Shown here: piece by piece, positions 15,660-23,388 of the stretch | Position numbering within the stretch: the stretch's first letter is position 1 | Layout: every line of letters begins with the position of its first letter | IMG/VR virus record: IMGVR_UViG_3300000265_000020 | Location: 1 to 24,409 of that record | Length of the DNA: 24,409 nt | Direction: 5' to 3' (one strand) | Origin: a virus | Made by a program: the position numbers and the translations under genes | The notes under the pieces: model-generated | Databases searched by the model: none | Seen by the model: the letters and a program-made list of their open reading frames with translations, nothing else | Told to the model about the DNA's origin: nothing

Positions 15660-18600
15660 ATGACCTATACATTTGCGCCTAATGATGAACCACTGTTCGT
15701 TGATCAGGGTGACTATGTGCAGTTTAGATTTAAAGCACCCAATAATTGGAACACCACAGAAACAGTAAGAGTTGAAGTTGGTGAACTAGTCCAATTCTGG
15801 TTACTTACAACAATTCCTGAAGATTTTACTCCAGATCCATTTCCTTTTCTTGATTATGAACCCGCTGCGTTAAATACTAGATATGTTTATGGTGATGGCA
15901 ATCGTCCTGCAGAGAATATTATTACAGTTAGCGGATTAACACCAACAACTCAAGCACCTATTCGTATAACCTCTTCTTTATTTGGGGGTGTTGATCTATA
16001 TTCTTTGAGAATCGATCCAGTAGATCAAGGTGGTGGATTTGGTCCTTGGATACAACCAGGTGGATCACAAACAGTTGAAAATGGCGATAGAGTTCAGATA
16101 AGATCTACTTCATCTGAGTTTCCTGCTGATATTACTAGAACTACTTTAACAATTGGAACATCGTCATCTACATGGGAAATTATAACCCAAGGACAACCAC
16201 AAAATATTCCTTTTCCGTTTCCAACTTTTACAGATTTAGTTGATCAACCAACGAATACACTTATATACAGTGATGTGATTCGTATCCAAGGATTGATTGC
16301 TGATGCATTTTTAGTATTAAATCCTTCTACAGGAGCAACAGCACGTTGGGCAGTTTCTTCTCAAAATGTCACCACAACAAATGCTCAGGGATTTGCTATT
16401 TTAAATGGTGTTACATTTAGTGAAAATCCAGCAGATGTAAGTAATGGAGATTACTTACAATTACAAATTCTTTCTTCTCCAAGTGGTCTTACTCCAGTCT
16501 TTGCAGATCTTACTATTGGAGATGGTGCAAATCTTTCGACGTGGACAGTAACTACTGATAATGCTCCTTCTACATCTCCTACCCCATTTCAATTTAATGA
16601 TCGCACAGGTGTTCCTGAAAATACTTTAATTCAATCAAACACGAGAACTATAACTGGATTAGGTGTTCCTGTTGAAGTTAGTCTTCTCAACACAGATTCC
16701 GCTGAGGTTAGTGTAAAAATTAATGATGGATCTGTAGGAACGTTTCCTGTAACTGTAGAAAATAATGATACTATAACAGTATACATGAGATCCAGTGCAG
16801 TATTCAGTGAATTTAGAGAATTAACTATTAGAGTTGGAACACTTGATATCAATCCATGGACTATTCAGACAAATGCTGGTCCAGATACTGATGCAATTTT
16901 TACTCCACCAGCTAATAAAATAAATCAATACCCAGATACATTTATCTCCAGCTCTGCAATAATTGTAGAAGGAATTAATAGACCAATTACAATTTCTGCA
17001 ACAAATAATGCATTAATTTCAATTGATTTTGATACACCAAGTGCAAGTCCTAGAATATTTAATCCAAATCAAAATGCCAGTTTTTATATATCTTTATTAT
17101 CTGCAGATCAACTATCAACACCAGAATTTACCGTAGTCACAGTAGGAACTGGAATTGCAAACAATCCATTTACTTGGACTGTTACTACTTTTGCAAACTT
17201 TCCATTAATTACATCTCAAGTTGGACAGTGGTATAGTAATAAAACATTTAAGTTTGATGGGTATACTATCGGAACAGTTCTTCCTATTCTTAAAGAGATT
17301 GTGGGTAGTTATGGGGATATAGATGATGGATTGGATAATACTACTAGCACCAGATATCCTGGTTTCTTGAAGTGTGAAGGGCAGTCACTTAATGCCGCTA
17401 GATATCCTTTCTTATTTGATATTATTGGTAATAATTATGGTGGCAATGGCATCAAAGATTTTACTGGTGCGTATTCAGGAACCTTTAATTTACCAGACTA
17501 CAGAATGAGAAGATTATGTGGAGTTGGATTTGTTGATGCTTCTCAAGGCAATTCTGCATTCTTGCCAGTAACAGGTTCTGGACTATCAATTCAAGATCCT
17601 GGTGGCGAAGGAGGATATTGGTATTTTGATAGAGTTGATACTTTAGGTCAACAACCTCTAGAGCAGTTAGAAGGAACTGGCAATACTAGTTTGATTAGTC
17701 GATTCTTTTCACTTGGAACAGTTAAAATTTCTAACTTAGAATCGATTACTGATAGTATCATATTTAATGTTACTGGATCTATAAATGGTATAATTGGACC
17801 AATGGATCCAGTAGTTGTTGTTCCACCAGTACATAATCATTTTTATATTTCTGCTATTCCTGCAGGTGATAGTGGAGATCCTGTAATTAAGTGGGGGAAT
17901 GGAACCGGTAGAGGTATGTTTGGCGTTGGAGAAAGACGTGATGAGCTTGGCGTTTCAGCAAATGACGACGGATCAGAAAATCGGGAGGCTATTCTTGCAG
18001 CTTGGGCATCTTGGATTCGTACTCTTGGTGCCTTCGAAACCGAATTGAGATTATATTACGGATCCGACTTTAATTTAAATGACTGGGTAGAGCAAAATTT
18101 ACCTTCTGGATTCCCTGTAAATGAAGAGTCTCCTGGCGGTGGAGTATTATCAGTTGGAGCCACTGATTTTGGACCAGAATCCAATGACCAATCAGTTGAC
18201 GTTGATTTTTTAAACTGGTGGATTTCTAGTATTACTAGTCTACCTAATACTTTAATCGGGACAGACAGTGCATCATTGGCAGGACTTGGCAATACTGGCA
18301 ACTATAGTCAAGCGAGCACAGGAGAAGCAGCTGCTATTATTGATACACGAGAAGGAAGATTTCTTATTGATGCTTATCTACCCCCTAATGGCACAACTTT
18401 TACTCATTCACATAAACTTACGGAAGATACTGTTGGTAATTTACAAACTGATTTTACTGGTGGTAATGTAGACGGATCTGGTGAGGTTACTTTAGGTGGA
18501 TTAACTGTTGGATCAGGATTGGGAAATGCAAGTGACGCAATAAGTGTTGAATTTGTAACAGGATCCGGATCTCCTCAAGATCTTTTTATGGATATGACAG

Positions 18601-18725
18601 ACGGAATATTTCAATTTACAACAAGTGTTAAAAAACCAATTCCTGATGTTACAATGAGACCACAACGACAAGTTCCAATTATCAATGCATTCCACAAAAC
18701 TAAATATATCATTAAAGCATTTTAA
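15660..18725 (+). CDS. Modular tail fibre: five beta domains, collar domain, paired HxH
   Basis: The protein is 1021 residues. The first about 520 residues are five repeated beta domains. The last four close with W-x-[IV]-x-T (W172, W295, W400, W506, spaced 105-123) and W47 marks the first. Most have a [GN]-D-x-[VLI] strand about 30 residues before that Trp, and domains 3 to 5 open with a [IL]-x-S-x-x-x-x-[IV]-x-G-[LI] strand. A tail-collar domain follows at about 535-620 (IGTVLP, C572-E573-G574, then FNLPDY at 609-614). HNH-type His pairs are at H725/H727 and H916/H918, 191 residues apart, almost the same spacing as in collar protein 1. The C-terminus ends KYIIKAF. An AAGGA directly abuts the ATG, which is too close for normal Shine-Dalgarno pairing. 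It is probably a host-contact fibre with an Ig-like shaft and a metal-bound trimeric tip. The domain calls are good and the function is inferred. Confidence 0.8.
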   Translation: MTYTFAPNDEPLFVDQGDYVQFRFKAPNNWNTTETVRVEVGELVQFWLLTTIPEDFTPDPFPFLDYEPAALNTRYVYGDGNRPAENIITVSGLTPTTQAPIRITSSLFGGVDLYSLRIDPVDQGGGFGPWIQPGGSQTVENGDRVQIRSTSSEFPADITRTTLTIGTSSSTWEIITQGQPQNIPFPFPTFTDLVDQPTNTLIYSDVIRIQGLIADAFLVLNPSTGATARWAVSSQNVTTTNAQGFAILNGVTFSENPADVSNGDYLQLQILSSPSGLTPVFADLTIGDGANLSTWTVTTDNAPSTSPTPFQFNDRTGVPENTLIQSNTRTITGLGVPVEVSLLNTDSAEVSVKINDGSVGTFPVTVENNDTITVYMRSSAVFSEFRELTIRVGTLDINPWTIQTNAGPDTDAIFTPPANKINQYPDTFISSSAIIVEGINRPITISATNNALISIDFDTPSASPRIFNPNQNASFYISLLSADQLSTPEFTVVTVGTGIANNPFTWTVTTFANFPLITSQVGQWYSNKTFKFDGYTIGTVLPILKEIVGSYGDIDDGLDNTTSTRYPGFLKCEGQSLNAARYPFLFDIIGNNYGGNGIKDFTGAYSGTFNLPDYRMRRLCGVGFVDASQGNSAFLPVTGSGLSIQDPGGEGGYWYFDRVDTLGQQPLEQLEGTGNTSLISRFFSLGTVKISNLESITDSIIFNVTGSINGIIGPMDPVVVVPPVHNHFYISAIPAGDSGDPVIKWGNGTGRGMFGVGERRDELGVSANDDGSENREAILAAWASWIRTLGAFETELRLYYGSDFNLNDWVEQNLPSGFPVNEESPGGGVLSVGATDFGPESNDQSVDVDFLNWWISSITSLPNTLIGTDSASLAGLGNTGNYSQASTGEAAAIIDTREGRFLIDAYLPPNGTTFTHSHKLTEDTVGNLQTDFTGGNVDGSGEVTLGGLTVGSGLGNASDAISVEFVTGSGSPQDLFMDMTDGIFQFTTSVKKPIPDVTMRPQRQVPIINAFHKTKYIIKAF

Positions 18726-18727
18726 CT

Positions 18728-19387
18728 ATGAATCCTCCTGAAATTCCTGATTATAGACCTTTTGAATTGATGCAAGATGAAAATATTACCAAATCCAATT
18801 TTACAGATTTTATAGGAGTTTGGGATAATTTTATGCCCAAACCACTATGTGAACAAATAATAACTTTTTGTGATATGATGATGGAAATGGGTAGCATACC
18901 CACCACTCCAGATGACACCTCTTCAGAAGTTTTTCAATCACAAGATTACTACCAAGGATCTTTGAAGAGATGTGATAGTGCATTTCTTTTAAATTACAGT
19001 AATAAATTATTGTGTTATCAGATAAACAGTATTTTAAGATCTTGTGCCAATCATTATATTTACAAATATAATTCTTTGAGAAATACTGGATTAATTTCTA
19101 CAGATATTAAAGTTCAAAAAACACCTCCTGGTGGTGGTTATCATATTTGGCATCACGAAAATGCAAATTTAGATCATGCTGCTAGAGAATTGACATGGAT
19201 GATTTATTTGAATGATATGCCAGATGGCGAAGCAGAAACTGAATTTTTATATCAACGTAGAAGAATAAAACCAACAGCAGGAACTGTTGTTATATGGCCA
19301 GCAGGATATACACATCCACATAAAGGAAATACGGTGATGACAGAAGATAAATATATTTTAACAGGTTGGTATATCAAAAACAAATAA
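18728..19387 (+). CDS. 2OG-Fe(II) oxygenase family protein 1
   Basis: The protein is 219 residues. The C-terminal half matches the double-stranded beta-helix of 2-oxoglutarate/Fe(II) dioxygenases. The motif GYHIWHHEN gives a candidate H142-x-E144 iron pair, then come LTWMIYLND, a PTAGTVVIWPAG strand and a distal His in THPHKG (H196 or H198). The usual Arg that binds 2OG is replaced at the expected place by K208 in DKYILTGW. Both HxE and Lys are known variants in the superfamily, so activity is possible but not certain. The gene begins two bases after the 1021-residue fibre gene. Members hydroxylate proteins or small molecules, and the substrate here is unknown. Modification of the fibres is an inference from position. 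Confidence 0.75.
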   Translation: MNPPEIPDYRPFELMQDENITKSNFTDFIGVWDNFMPKPLCEQIITFCDMMMEMGSIPTTPDDTSSEVFQSQDYYQGSLKRCDSAFLLNYSNKLLCYQINSILRSCANHYIYKYNSLRNTGLISTDIKVQKTPPGGGYHIWHHENANLDHAARELTWMIYLNDMPDGEAETEFLYQRRRIKPTAGTVVIWPAGYTHPHKGNTVMTEDKYILTGWYIKNK

Positions 19388-19392
19388 AACTC

Positions 19393-20337
19393 ATGATAAA
19401 AAGAAACCTAATCCTAGAAATTGATTTCATCAATAATGTTATCGCTTGGGGAAACTCCCCTTCAGATCCAAATCTTGGGGCAATTGCTGACAAAAAGTAT
19501 GGATTCTCTGATGAACTGAAGGGTAAGTTTTTAACCCAAGTTGATTCATTTTGGCATAATGAAAATGACCAATTGCAATTTTTTCAGTTATTTAACACAG
19601 GAGAATATTTTTGCCAAAGAAAAAAGAAAAAAATCAACTTCTCGAATGATAGTTTTTATTGGATTCAATATGAATTCAAAGCAGCATCTACTTCTCAAGC
19701 AGAAGATTTAAATCAACAACTAACAACTTTCTATAGTGTTGTTAGGGAAGTTAAACAACTTAATGCAGAAAAAATTATTGCTAAAGTTGATCATGAGGCA
19801 GCATTCTTTGAACAAAGATGGTACAAAGTAAGAAGAGAAAAGCAAGTTATGCTGTCTCAAAGTGATTGGAGAGTGTTACCAGACATCGATGATTCGTATG
19901 AAGGAGAAAAAGCAGAATGGATTGCATGGAGATCTTATTTGAGAAATATGGTGATCCTTTCACCAAATGATGAGTCTTTTAATAACTCTGGTCTTACTTG
20001 GTTTAAACATGTCATGAATACGAGATATCCAATTGACCCTGTAAATTATAAAAAGAAATATCCCAATGGATTAGATGAAAATGGAAATGCTGCACCAGCA
20101 TTTATGGATGCAAACGATTTGAATCAATGGACTAAGTATGATTCTGTTGCATCTTCTGATTTCTATAAGAGTAGAGAGCAAAATGTTGTTGCTATGGCAG
20201 GAACAGCATTTGTCGGTAAGAAGAAAATTGATCAATCAGTGAAAGATTTAATGAAACTACTAAGAGTTGAGGATGAAGTTCCAGTAAATTGGAGTGAATA
20301 TTATGTTGAAGACTCTGAATTGGAGGAAGATTCTTAA
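19393..20337 (+). CDS. Tail-assembly-chaperone-like protein
   Basis: The protein is 314 residues. A central segment has the pattern seen in phage fibre or tail assembly chaperones of the XkdW/DUF4376 type: VRREKQVMLSQSDW (D158-W159), then an acidic linker, then AWRSYLRNM (W179, R180, Y182, R184). Around it are a charged helical region (about 85-150) and a tail rich in Asn, Lys and Trp. The last 20 residues are strongly acidic. I chose the ATG at 19393, five bases after the preceding stop. An in-frame ATG at 19366 would overlap the oxygenase gene and adds a poor N-terminus. Such proteins assist folding or trimerisation of fibres, which fits its place behind four fibre genes. The rest of the protein is not recognised. 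Confidence 0.65.
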   Translation: MIKRNLILEIDFINNVIAWGNSPSDPNLGAIADKKYGFSDELKGKFLTQVDSFWHNENDQLQFFQLFNTGEYFCQRKKKKINFSNDSFYWIQYEFKAASTSQAEDLNQQLTTFYSVVREVKQLNAEKIIAKVDHEAAFFEQRWYKVRREKQVMLSQSDWRVLPDIDDSYEGEKAEWIAWRSYLRNMVILSPNDESFNNSGLTWFKHVMNTRYPIDPVNYKKKYPNGLDENGNAAPAFMDANDLNQWTKYDSVASSDFYKSREQNVVAMAGTAFVGKKKIDQSVKDLMKLLRVEDEVPVNWSEYYVEDSELEEDS

Positions 20338-20972
20338 TGATATATGAATTTGAAATTTTAAATGATGAAAAATTGAAATATGTTATGTCATATTACAAGT
20401 ATCTAGAATGGGGAGACGGTAAGGATAGTAATGCAAATAGAAGTATAAAAAGGTGCAATACTTCTTATTATGGTGATGCTGCTGTGCATCTCAATAAATA
20501 TTGCACCAATGCACTATCCGAAAAATTAACATATCCATATTCTCTTAAAAAAATATCCAATTGTTATTTTTCTGAATTTAATACTAAAGACTATTACAAC
20601 TATCATCATGACCATAACCCATGTGGTGGTGTTAATGCTCATTGGAGCGTAACATGTTTTCTTAGTGATCCAGACACTTACGAAGGAGGAGAATTAGTAC
20701 TTCAAATTGGTGGGAAAGAAATTGAATACAAATTGCAATCAGGATTTGCCGTAGTATATCCAACTGGTATTTTGCATAAAGTAAATGAAATAACAAGTGG
20801 ATCTAGGAAAGTATTTTGTGCATGGTTGCAATCTTCTATATCTAGTAAATTTATGAGATCTCATGTATTGGATTATGGCATACATCTTATATCAAAAGAT
20901 CTTACTAAAGAAATGGGAGAATTTGATCGTTTTCGTATGGAGTTAATACGTGAGTTTTCTAATGACCTCTGA
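20337..20972 (+). CDS. 2OG-Fe(II) oxygenase 2 (PKHD/prolyl-hydroxylase-like)
   Basis: The protein is 211 residues and has a complete catalytic set. H90-x-D92 lies within YNYHHDHNP, the distal His is H147 in TGILHKV, and the 2OG-binding Arg is R157 in SGSRKVFCAW. Between them come a VTCFLSD strand and YEGGELVLQIG, typical of prolyl-4-hydroxylase-like oxygenases. It should use Fe(II), O2 and 2OG to hydroxylate an unknown target. The ATG shares its A with the TAA of the chaperone-like gene (TAATG), which implies coupled translation. The C-terminal 40 residues form a charged helical extension. Confidence 0.88.
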   Translation: MIYEFEILNDEKLKYVMSYYKYLEWGDGKDSNANRSIKRCNTSYYGDAAVHLNKYCTNALSEKLTYPYSLKKISNCYFSEFNTKDYYNYHHDHNPCGGVNAHWSVTCFLSDPDTYEGGELVLQIGGKEIEYKLQSGFAVVYPTGILHKVNEITSGSRKVFCAWLQSSISSKFMRSHVLDYGIHLISKDLTKEMGEFDRFRMELIREFSNDL

Positions 20973-21474
20973 CATTATAAAATATGACAATTTTCTAAAC
21001 CTAGAAGATTTTAAAAAAATACAAGACAAATTATCAGAACCAAATTGGTATTATGGGCATGGTTCATATCGTCCAGGACAAAGTGGCAGAAAAAATGTAT
21101 TTTGGTGCATGAGTCTACAAAAAGATGATTACTTCACAGAATATCTTCTAAATATCATTGAGGAAACGACTCAGGAAGAATACATTTTACATGATGTTTA
21201 TGCTAATGGGCATACATTTGGCACAATGGGAGATTTCCACGTTGATTGGAATGATATTACCGGTAGAACATTTTTATATTATGCAAATGCTAATTGGAAA
21301 CCGGAGTGGTGCGGTAAAACTATGTTTAATGTGAATGGAAACATTCAATATTTTGATCCTAAACCAAACTCTGCATTGTTTTTCCCCGGTTGTATACCAC
21401 ACTGTGCTGAGGCAACTTCTAAATTATTCACTGATCTCAGAGTAACTATTGCTTGGAAACTGCAACTTAAATAA
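20962..21474 (+). CDS. 2OG-Fe(II) oxygenase family protein 3
   Basis: The protein is 170 residues and carries the full 2OG-Fe(II) set: H93-x-D95 in GDFHVDW, distal H147 in GCIPHCAE, and R160 in LRVTIAWKL. The fold order is preserved: a TFLYYANANW strand, then MFNVNG, then a PKPNSALFFPG strand before the distal His. The sequence is quite different from oxygenases 1 and 2, so this is not a recent duplicate. I chose the ATG at 20962, which overlaps the upstream gene by 11 bases. An in-frame GTG at 20950 is the alternative start. It is a predicted hydroxylase with unknown substrate, cotranslated with oxygenase 2. Confidence 0.85.
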   Translation: MTSDIIKYDNFLNLEDFKKIQDKLSEPNWYYGHGSYRPGQSGRKNVFWCMSLQKDDYFTEYLLNIIEETTQEEYILHDVYANGHTFGTMGDFHVDWNDITGRTFLYYANANWKPEWCGKTMFNVNGNIQYFDPKPNSALFFPGCIPHCAEATSKLFTDLRVTIAWKLQLK

Positions 21475-21476
21475 CC

Positions 21477-21824
21477 ATGAATACTTCTTACGAATTACTT
21501 TATTTTGACAACTTCATCGAAAGTTATGCGCGACTAGTAAATAAACCAGTAGTTTATTATAGATCCACTGGTTGGAATAATAGTAGTGATGTTGATGCTA
21601 TTAATGCCTCGTACGAGATATATCGCACTATATTACCAGTTGATTTGTGGACTGCATTAAAGCAATCTGAACATGTGTTCATGATAGTTGATAATATTGA
21701 AGATACTGTGACATTTTTAGAAAACAATTTACCAGAATCTCAAGCAGGAACATTAGTTCCGGAAAATTATCTTTTTTATTCGTTATGTAACGCTGAAGGT
21801 CAAACCATTGCATCTAACGAATAA
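21477..21824 (+). CDS. Conserved-type cyanophage protein of unknown function
   Basis: The protein is 115 residues, starts two bases after oxygenase 3 and lacks a visible Shine-Dalgarno site. It is a soluble, mixed alpha/beta sequence: an N-terminal strand and helix (LLYFDNFIESYARLV), a Trp-containing helix (LPVDLWTALKQS), a strand (HVFMIVDN) and a C-terminal LFYSLCNAEGQ strand. There is no signal peptide or membrane segment. I do not recognise the family with certainty. Its position behind the oxygenases and tight coupling to the next gene suggest a late-expressed accessory role. Confidence 0.75.
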   Translation: MNTSYELLYFDNFIESYARLVNKPVVYYRSTGWNNSSDVDAINASYEIYRTILPVDLWTALKQSEHVFMIVDNIEDTVTFLENNLPESQAGTLVPENYLFYSLCNAEGQTIASNE

Positions 21825-22687
21825 TGTTTTCCGATATATTTTACCTTGTTAACAAATACAGTGTTATTAGACAAGAATATATTTCTACTATAGAAGTAAT
21901 GCCTAGAAGATTTACTTCTTTAGTAAGTGATCAATACTTGCCAGTATTATCTGAAGAGTATAAAAATAAACTTAATGGTTATTTTAACTTTACTTTTCCC
22001 ACAAGAGGAAAACCCATCTACGAATTTGATAAAGACTTGTGGATAGAATATTCTGGAGACACTGTTATTGGATATGATGCTAAATGTCCCTTAGTTTATC
22101 ATGATATCTCTAAACCTAGTATCTGGAATAGATTTGTTCGTTTATCCCAATGTCCTGAACTAAATGTATGTAAGGAAAAGATTGATAAAATAACTTCTAT
22201 TACTGATATCAATAAGACGAGGATTTTTTCAATTTCTTATGACGATGAGATGAATTTGACTGGAGTAAAACTATATGATTCTGCGTATGATCTAGGAAAT
22301 TTTTATAATAATGAAACTTTAAGTGATGTCAATACTTTTGTTCAAACGAACAAAACAAAGATGAATGCATTTGTCGAAATTAGTCCAAATATAGATAAAA
22401 TTTCGTATTTTATTGATTTTGCTTTTACATTGTCAGAAACAAAGGATGCTAATGGTTTCGTATCTTTAGTAGATGTAACACCATCATTAGTAGATGCATA
22501 CCTTTCTGTAATGAAACGAGATACAAATCAAATTATCACAAGTGAACAAGCAGATTACATTAAATCTAAATGTATTGGTAATAGTGCATTTGATTTAGAG
22601 TTTATCATAAATGATTCTGGTGAGATCGAGGATATTATATTACACCATGTTAAGATAGCAAATTTTAGGGACTTGACATTAGAGTGA
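21824..22687 (+). CDS. Unknown protein, 287 residues
   Basis: The ATG shares a base with the preceding TAA, so translation is probably coupled. The sequence is soluble and AT-rich, with many Asp, Asn, Ile and Tyr residues. It reads as alternating strands and helices and has no catalytic motif that I can see. Cys residues at about 89, 112 and 118 and near 250 are scattered and form no zinc-binding spacing. The 3' end overlaps a likely promoter -35 box at 22673. It is the last gene of the low-GC block. No function can be assigned. Confidence 0.75.
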   Translation: MFSDIFYLVNKYSVIRQEYISTIEVMPRRFTSLVSDQYLPVLSEEYKNKLNGYFNFTFPTRGKPIYEFDKDLWIEYSGDTVIGYDAKCPLVYHDISKPSIWNRFVRLSQCPELNVCKEKIDKITSITDINKTRIFSISYDDEMNLTGVKLYDSAYDLGNFYNNETLSDVNTFVQTNKTKMNAFVEISPNIDKISYFIDFAFTLSETKDANGFVSLVDVTPSLVDAYLSVMKRDTNQIITSEQADYIKSKCIGNSAFDLEFIINDSGEIEDIILHHVKIANFRDLTLE

Positions 22688-22702
22688 GTCTTGTGCTATG
22701 GT
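22673..22702 (+). promoter_or_regulatory. Sigma70-like promoter for the small-gene module
   Basis: TTGACA (22673-22678) is a perfect -35 box. TATGGT (22697-22702) matches four of six bases of the -10 consensus with an 18-base spacer. Transcription would start near 22709, about 15 bases before the ATG at 22725. The site lies where gene size, composition and probable expression class all change. Early genes of cyanophages are read from host-type promoters like this. Confidence 0.55.
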
Positions 22703-22706
22703 AGCA
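22694..22706. repeat. Inverted repeat over the -10 box
   Basis: TGCTA-TGG-TAGCA is a perfect 5-base inverted repeat centred on the proposed -10 box. It could be an operator half-site pair or a small hairpin. A related ATAGCAC occurs at 22735-22741, inside the following gene. The repeat is short and could be chance. Confidence 0.35.
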
Positions 22707-22724
22707 GAGCGTCCGTAGAACCCC

Positions 22725-22919
22725 ATGGATTGGAATAGCACCACGAAACACGAGAAACGTAAAGATGCGTTCTACATCTTCTATGAGAGCGTTCTCAAAC
22801 CAGACTATCAGCTACGTCAGGACGCACATGATCAGGAATGCTATCATGAACTGCTAGAATGGCGCACAGAAATCATTGCATACCTAGATCAACGAAGAAA
22901 CGAAGAATTCAACTTATGA
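22725..22919 (+). CDS. Small charged protein of unknown function
   Basis: The protein is 64 residues, largely helical and highly charged, rich in Glu, Lys, Arg and Tyr (for example HELLEWRTEIIAYLDQRRNEE). It has no signal peptide or membrane segment. Codons are visibly richer in G and C than in the genes upstream. The ATG lies 22 bases after the proposed -10 box, and no strong ribosome site is seen. The end overlaps the next gene through ATGA. Very small charged early proteins of T4-like phages often act on host proteins, but nothing here identifies a target. Confidence 0.65.
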   Translation: MDWNSTTKHEKRKDAFYIFYESVLKPDYQLRQDAHDQECYHELLEWRTEIIAYLDQRRNEEFNL

Positions 22920-23191
22920 CTATTGAAGGACGCCCAAACATCAAAACCTCAGACGATTACTGGAAAAATGAGTATTCAAAACAGCGCAAAGATCGTATGC
23001 AAGATGCGATTGATGATTATCTCAACGATGGTAAAGTATCAGCACGACAAACATATGAAGAGATGCTATCTGGCGTCGATGATGTGATAGAATATCACAA
23101 GACAGCATACTGTCGTGCTATGTCTCTTCGAGATCTTATGACAGGCAACACCGCTCTCAACCTAGACCACAGTATTCCTGAACGCTACTAA
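22916..23191 (+). CDS. Small helical protein of unknown function
   Basis: The protein is 91 residues. I chose the ATG at 22916, which overlaps the preceding stop as ATGA. A longer in-frame ATG at 22859 would add an out-of-character basic leader read across the previous gene. The sequence is helical and charged (DDYWKNEYSKQRKDRMQDAI, then YEEMLSGVDDVIEYHKTAY). I recall similar conserved proteins in marine cyanophages, without a known function. It is coupled on both sides by overlapping start and stop codons. Confidence 0.7.
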   Translation: MTIEGRPNIKTSDDYWKNEYSKQRKDRMQDAIDDYLNDGKVSARQTYEEMLSGVDDVIEYHKTAYCRAMSLRDLMTGNTALNLDHSIPERY

Positions 23192-23388
23192 TGACTGAAG
23201 AAGACTTTAAACAAGCAATCAACAATATGTTGATGATGCAGAACAACAATGATCACAACTTTCAGATTTTACAAGCACAAATTGATAATTTGCAGAAACA
23301 ACTAAATGAATTAAACGACCTTAAAGAAATGTTCAGATTGCCTAAACCAGAAAACAAAGATCGCCAACCATTTGAAGAGGTTGATTAG
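23191..23388 (+). CDS. Small coiled-coil protein
   Basis: The protein is 65 residues. Residues about 20-46 (FQILQAQIDNLQKQLNELND) have Ile/Leu at heptad-like spacing, so a short coiled coil is likely and the protein probably self-associates or binds a partner. The tail is polar and acidic. The start overlaps the previous stop by one base (TAATG), and the gene ends in TAG, which overlaps the next GTG start. Function unknown. Confidence 0.7.
   Translation: MTEEDFKQAINNMLMMQNNNDHNFQILQAQIDNLQKQLNELNDLKEMFRLPKPENKDRQPFEEVD

Noticed and set aside
19366-19392. Earlier ATG for the chaperone-like protein
   Set aside because: It lies inside the oxygenase 1 gene, and the added residues do not look like part of the fold.
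22693-22741. tRNA-like pairing, GTGCTAT with ATAGCAC
   Set aside because: The 7-base stem encloses only 35 bases, with no anticodon or T arm, and includes the start of a gene.
22859-22915. Upstream extension of the 91-residue protein
   Set aside because: It is read out of frame across the preceding gene, and an ATGA junction at 22916 explains the start.
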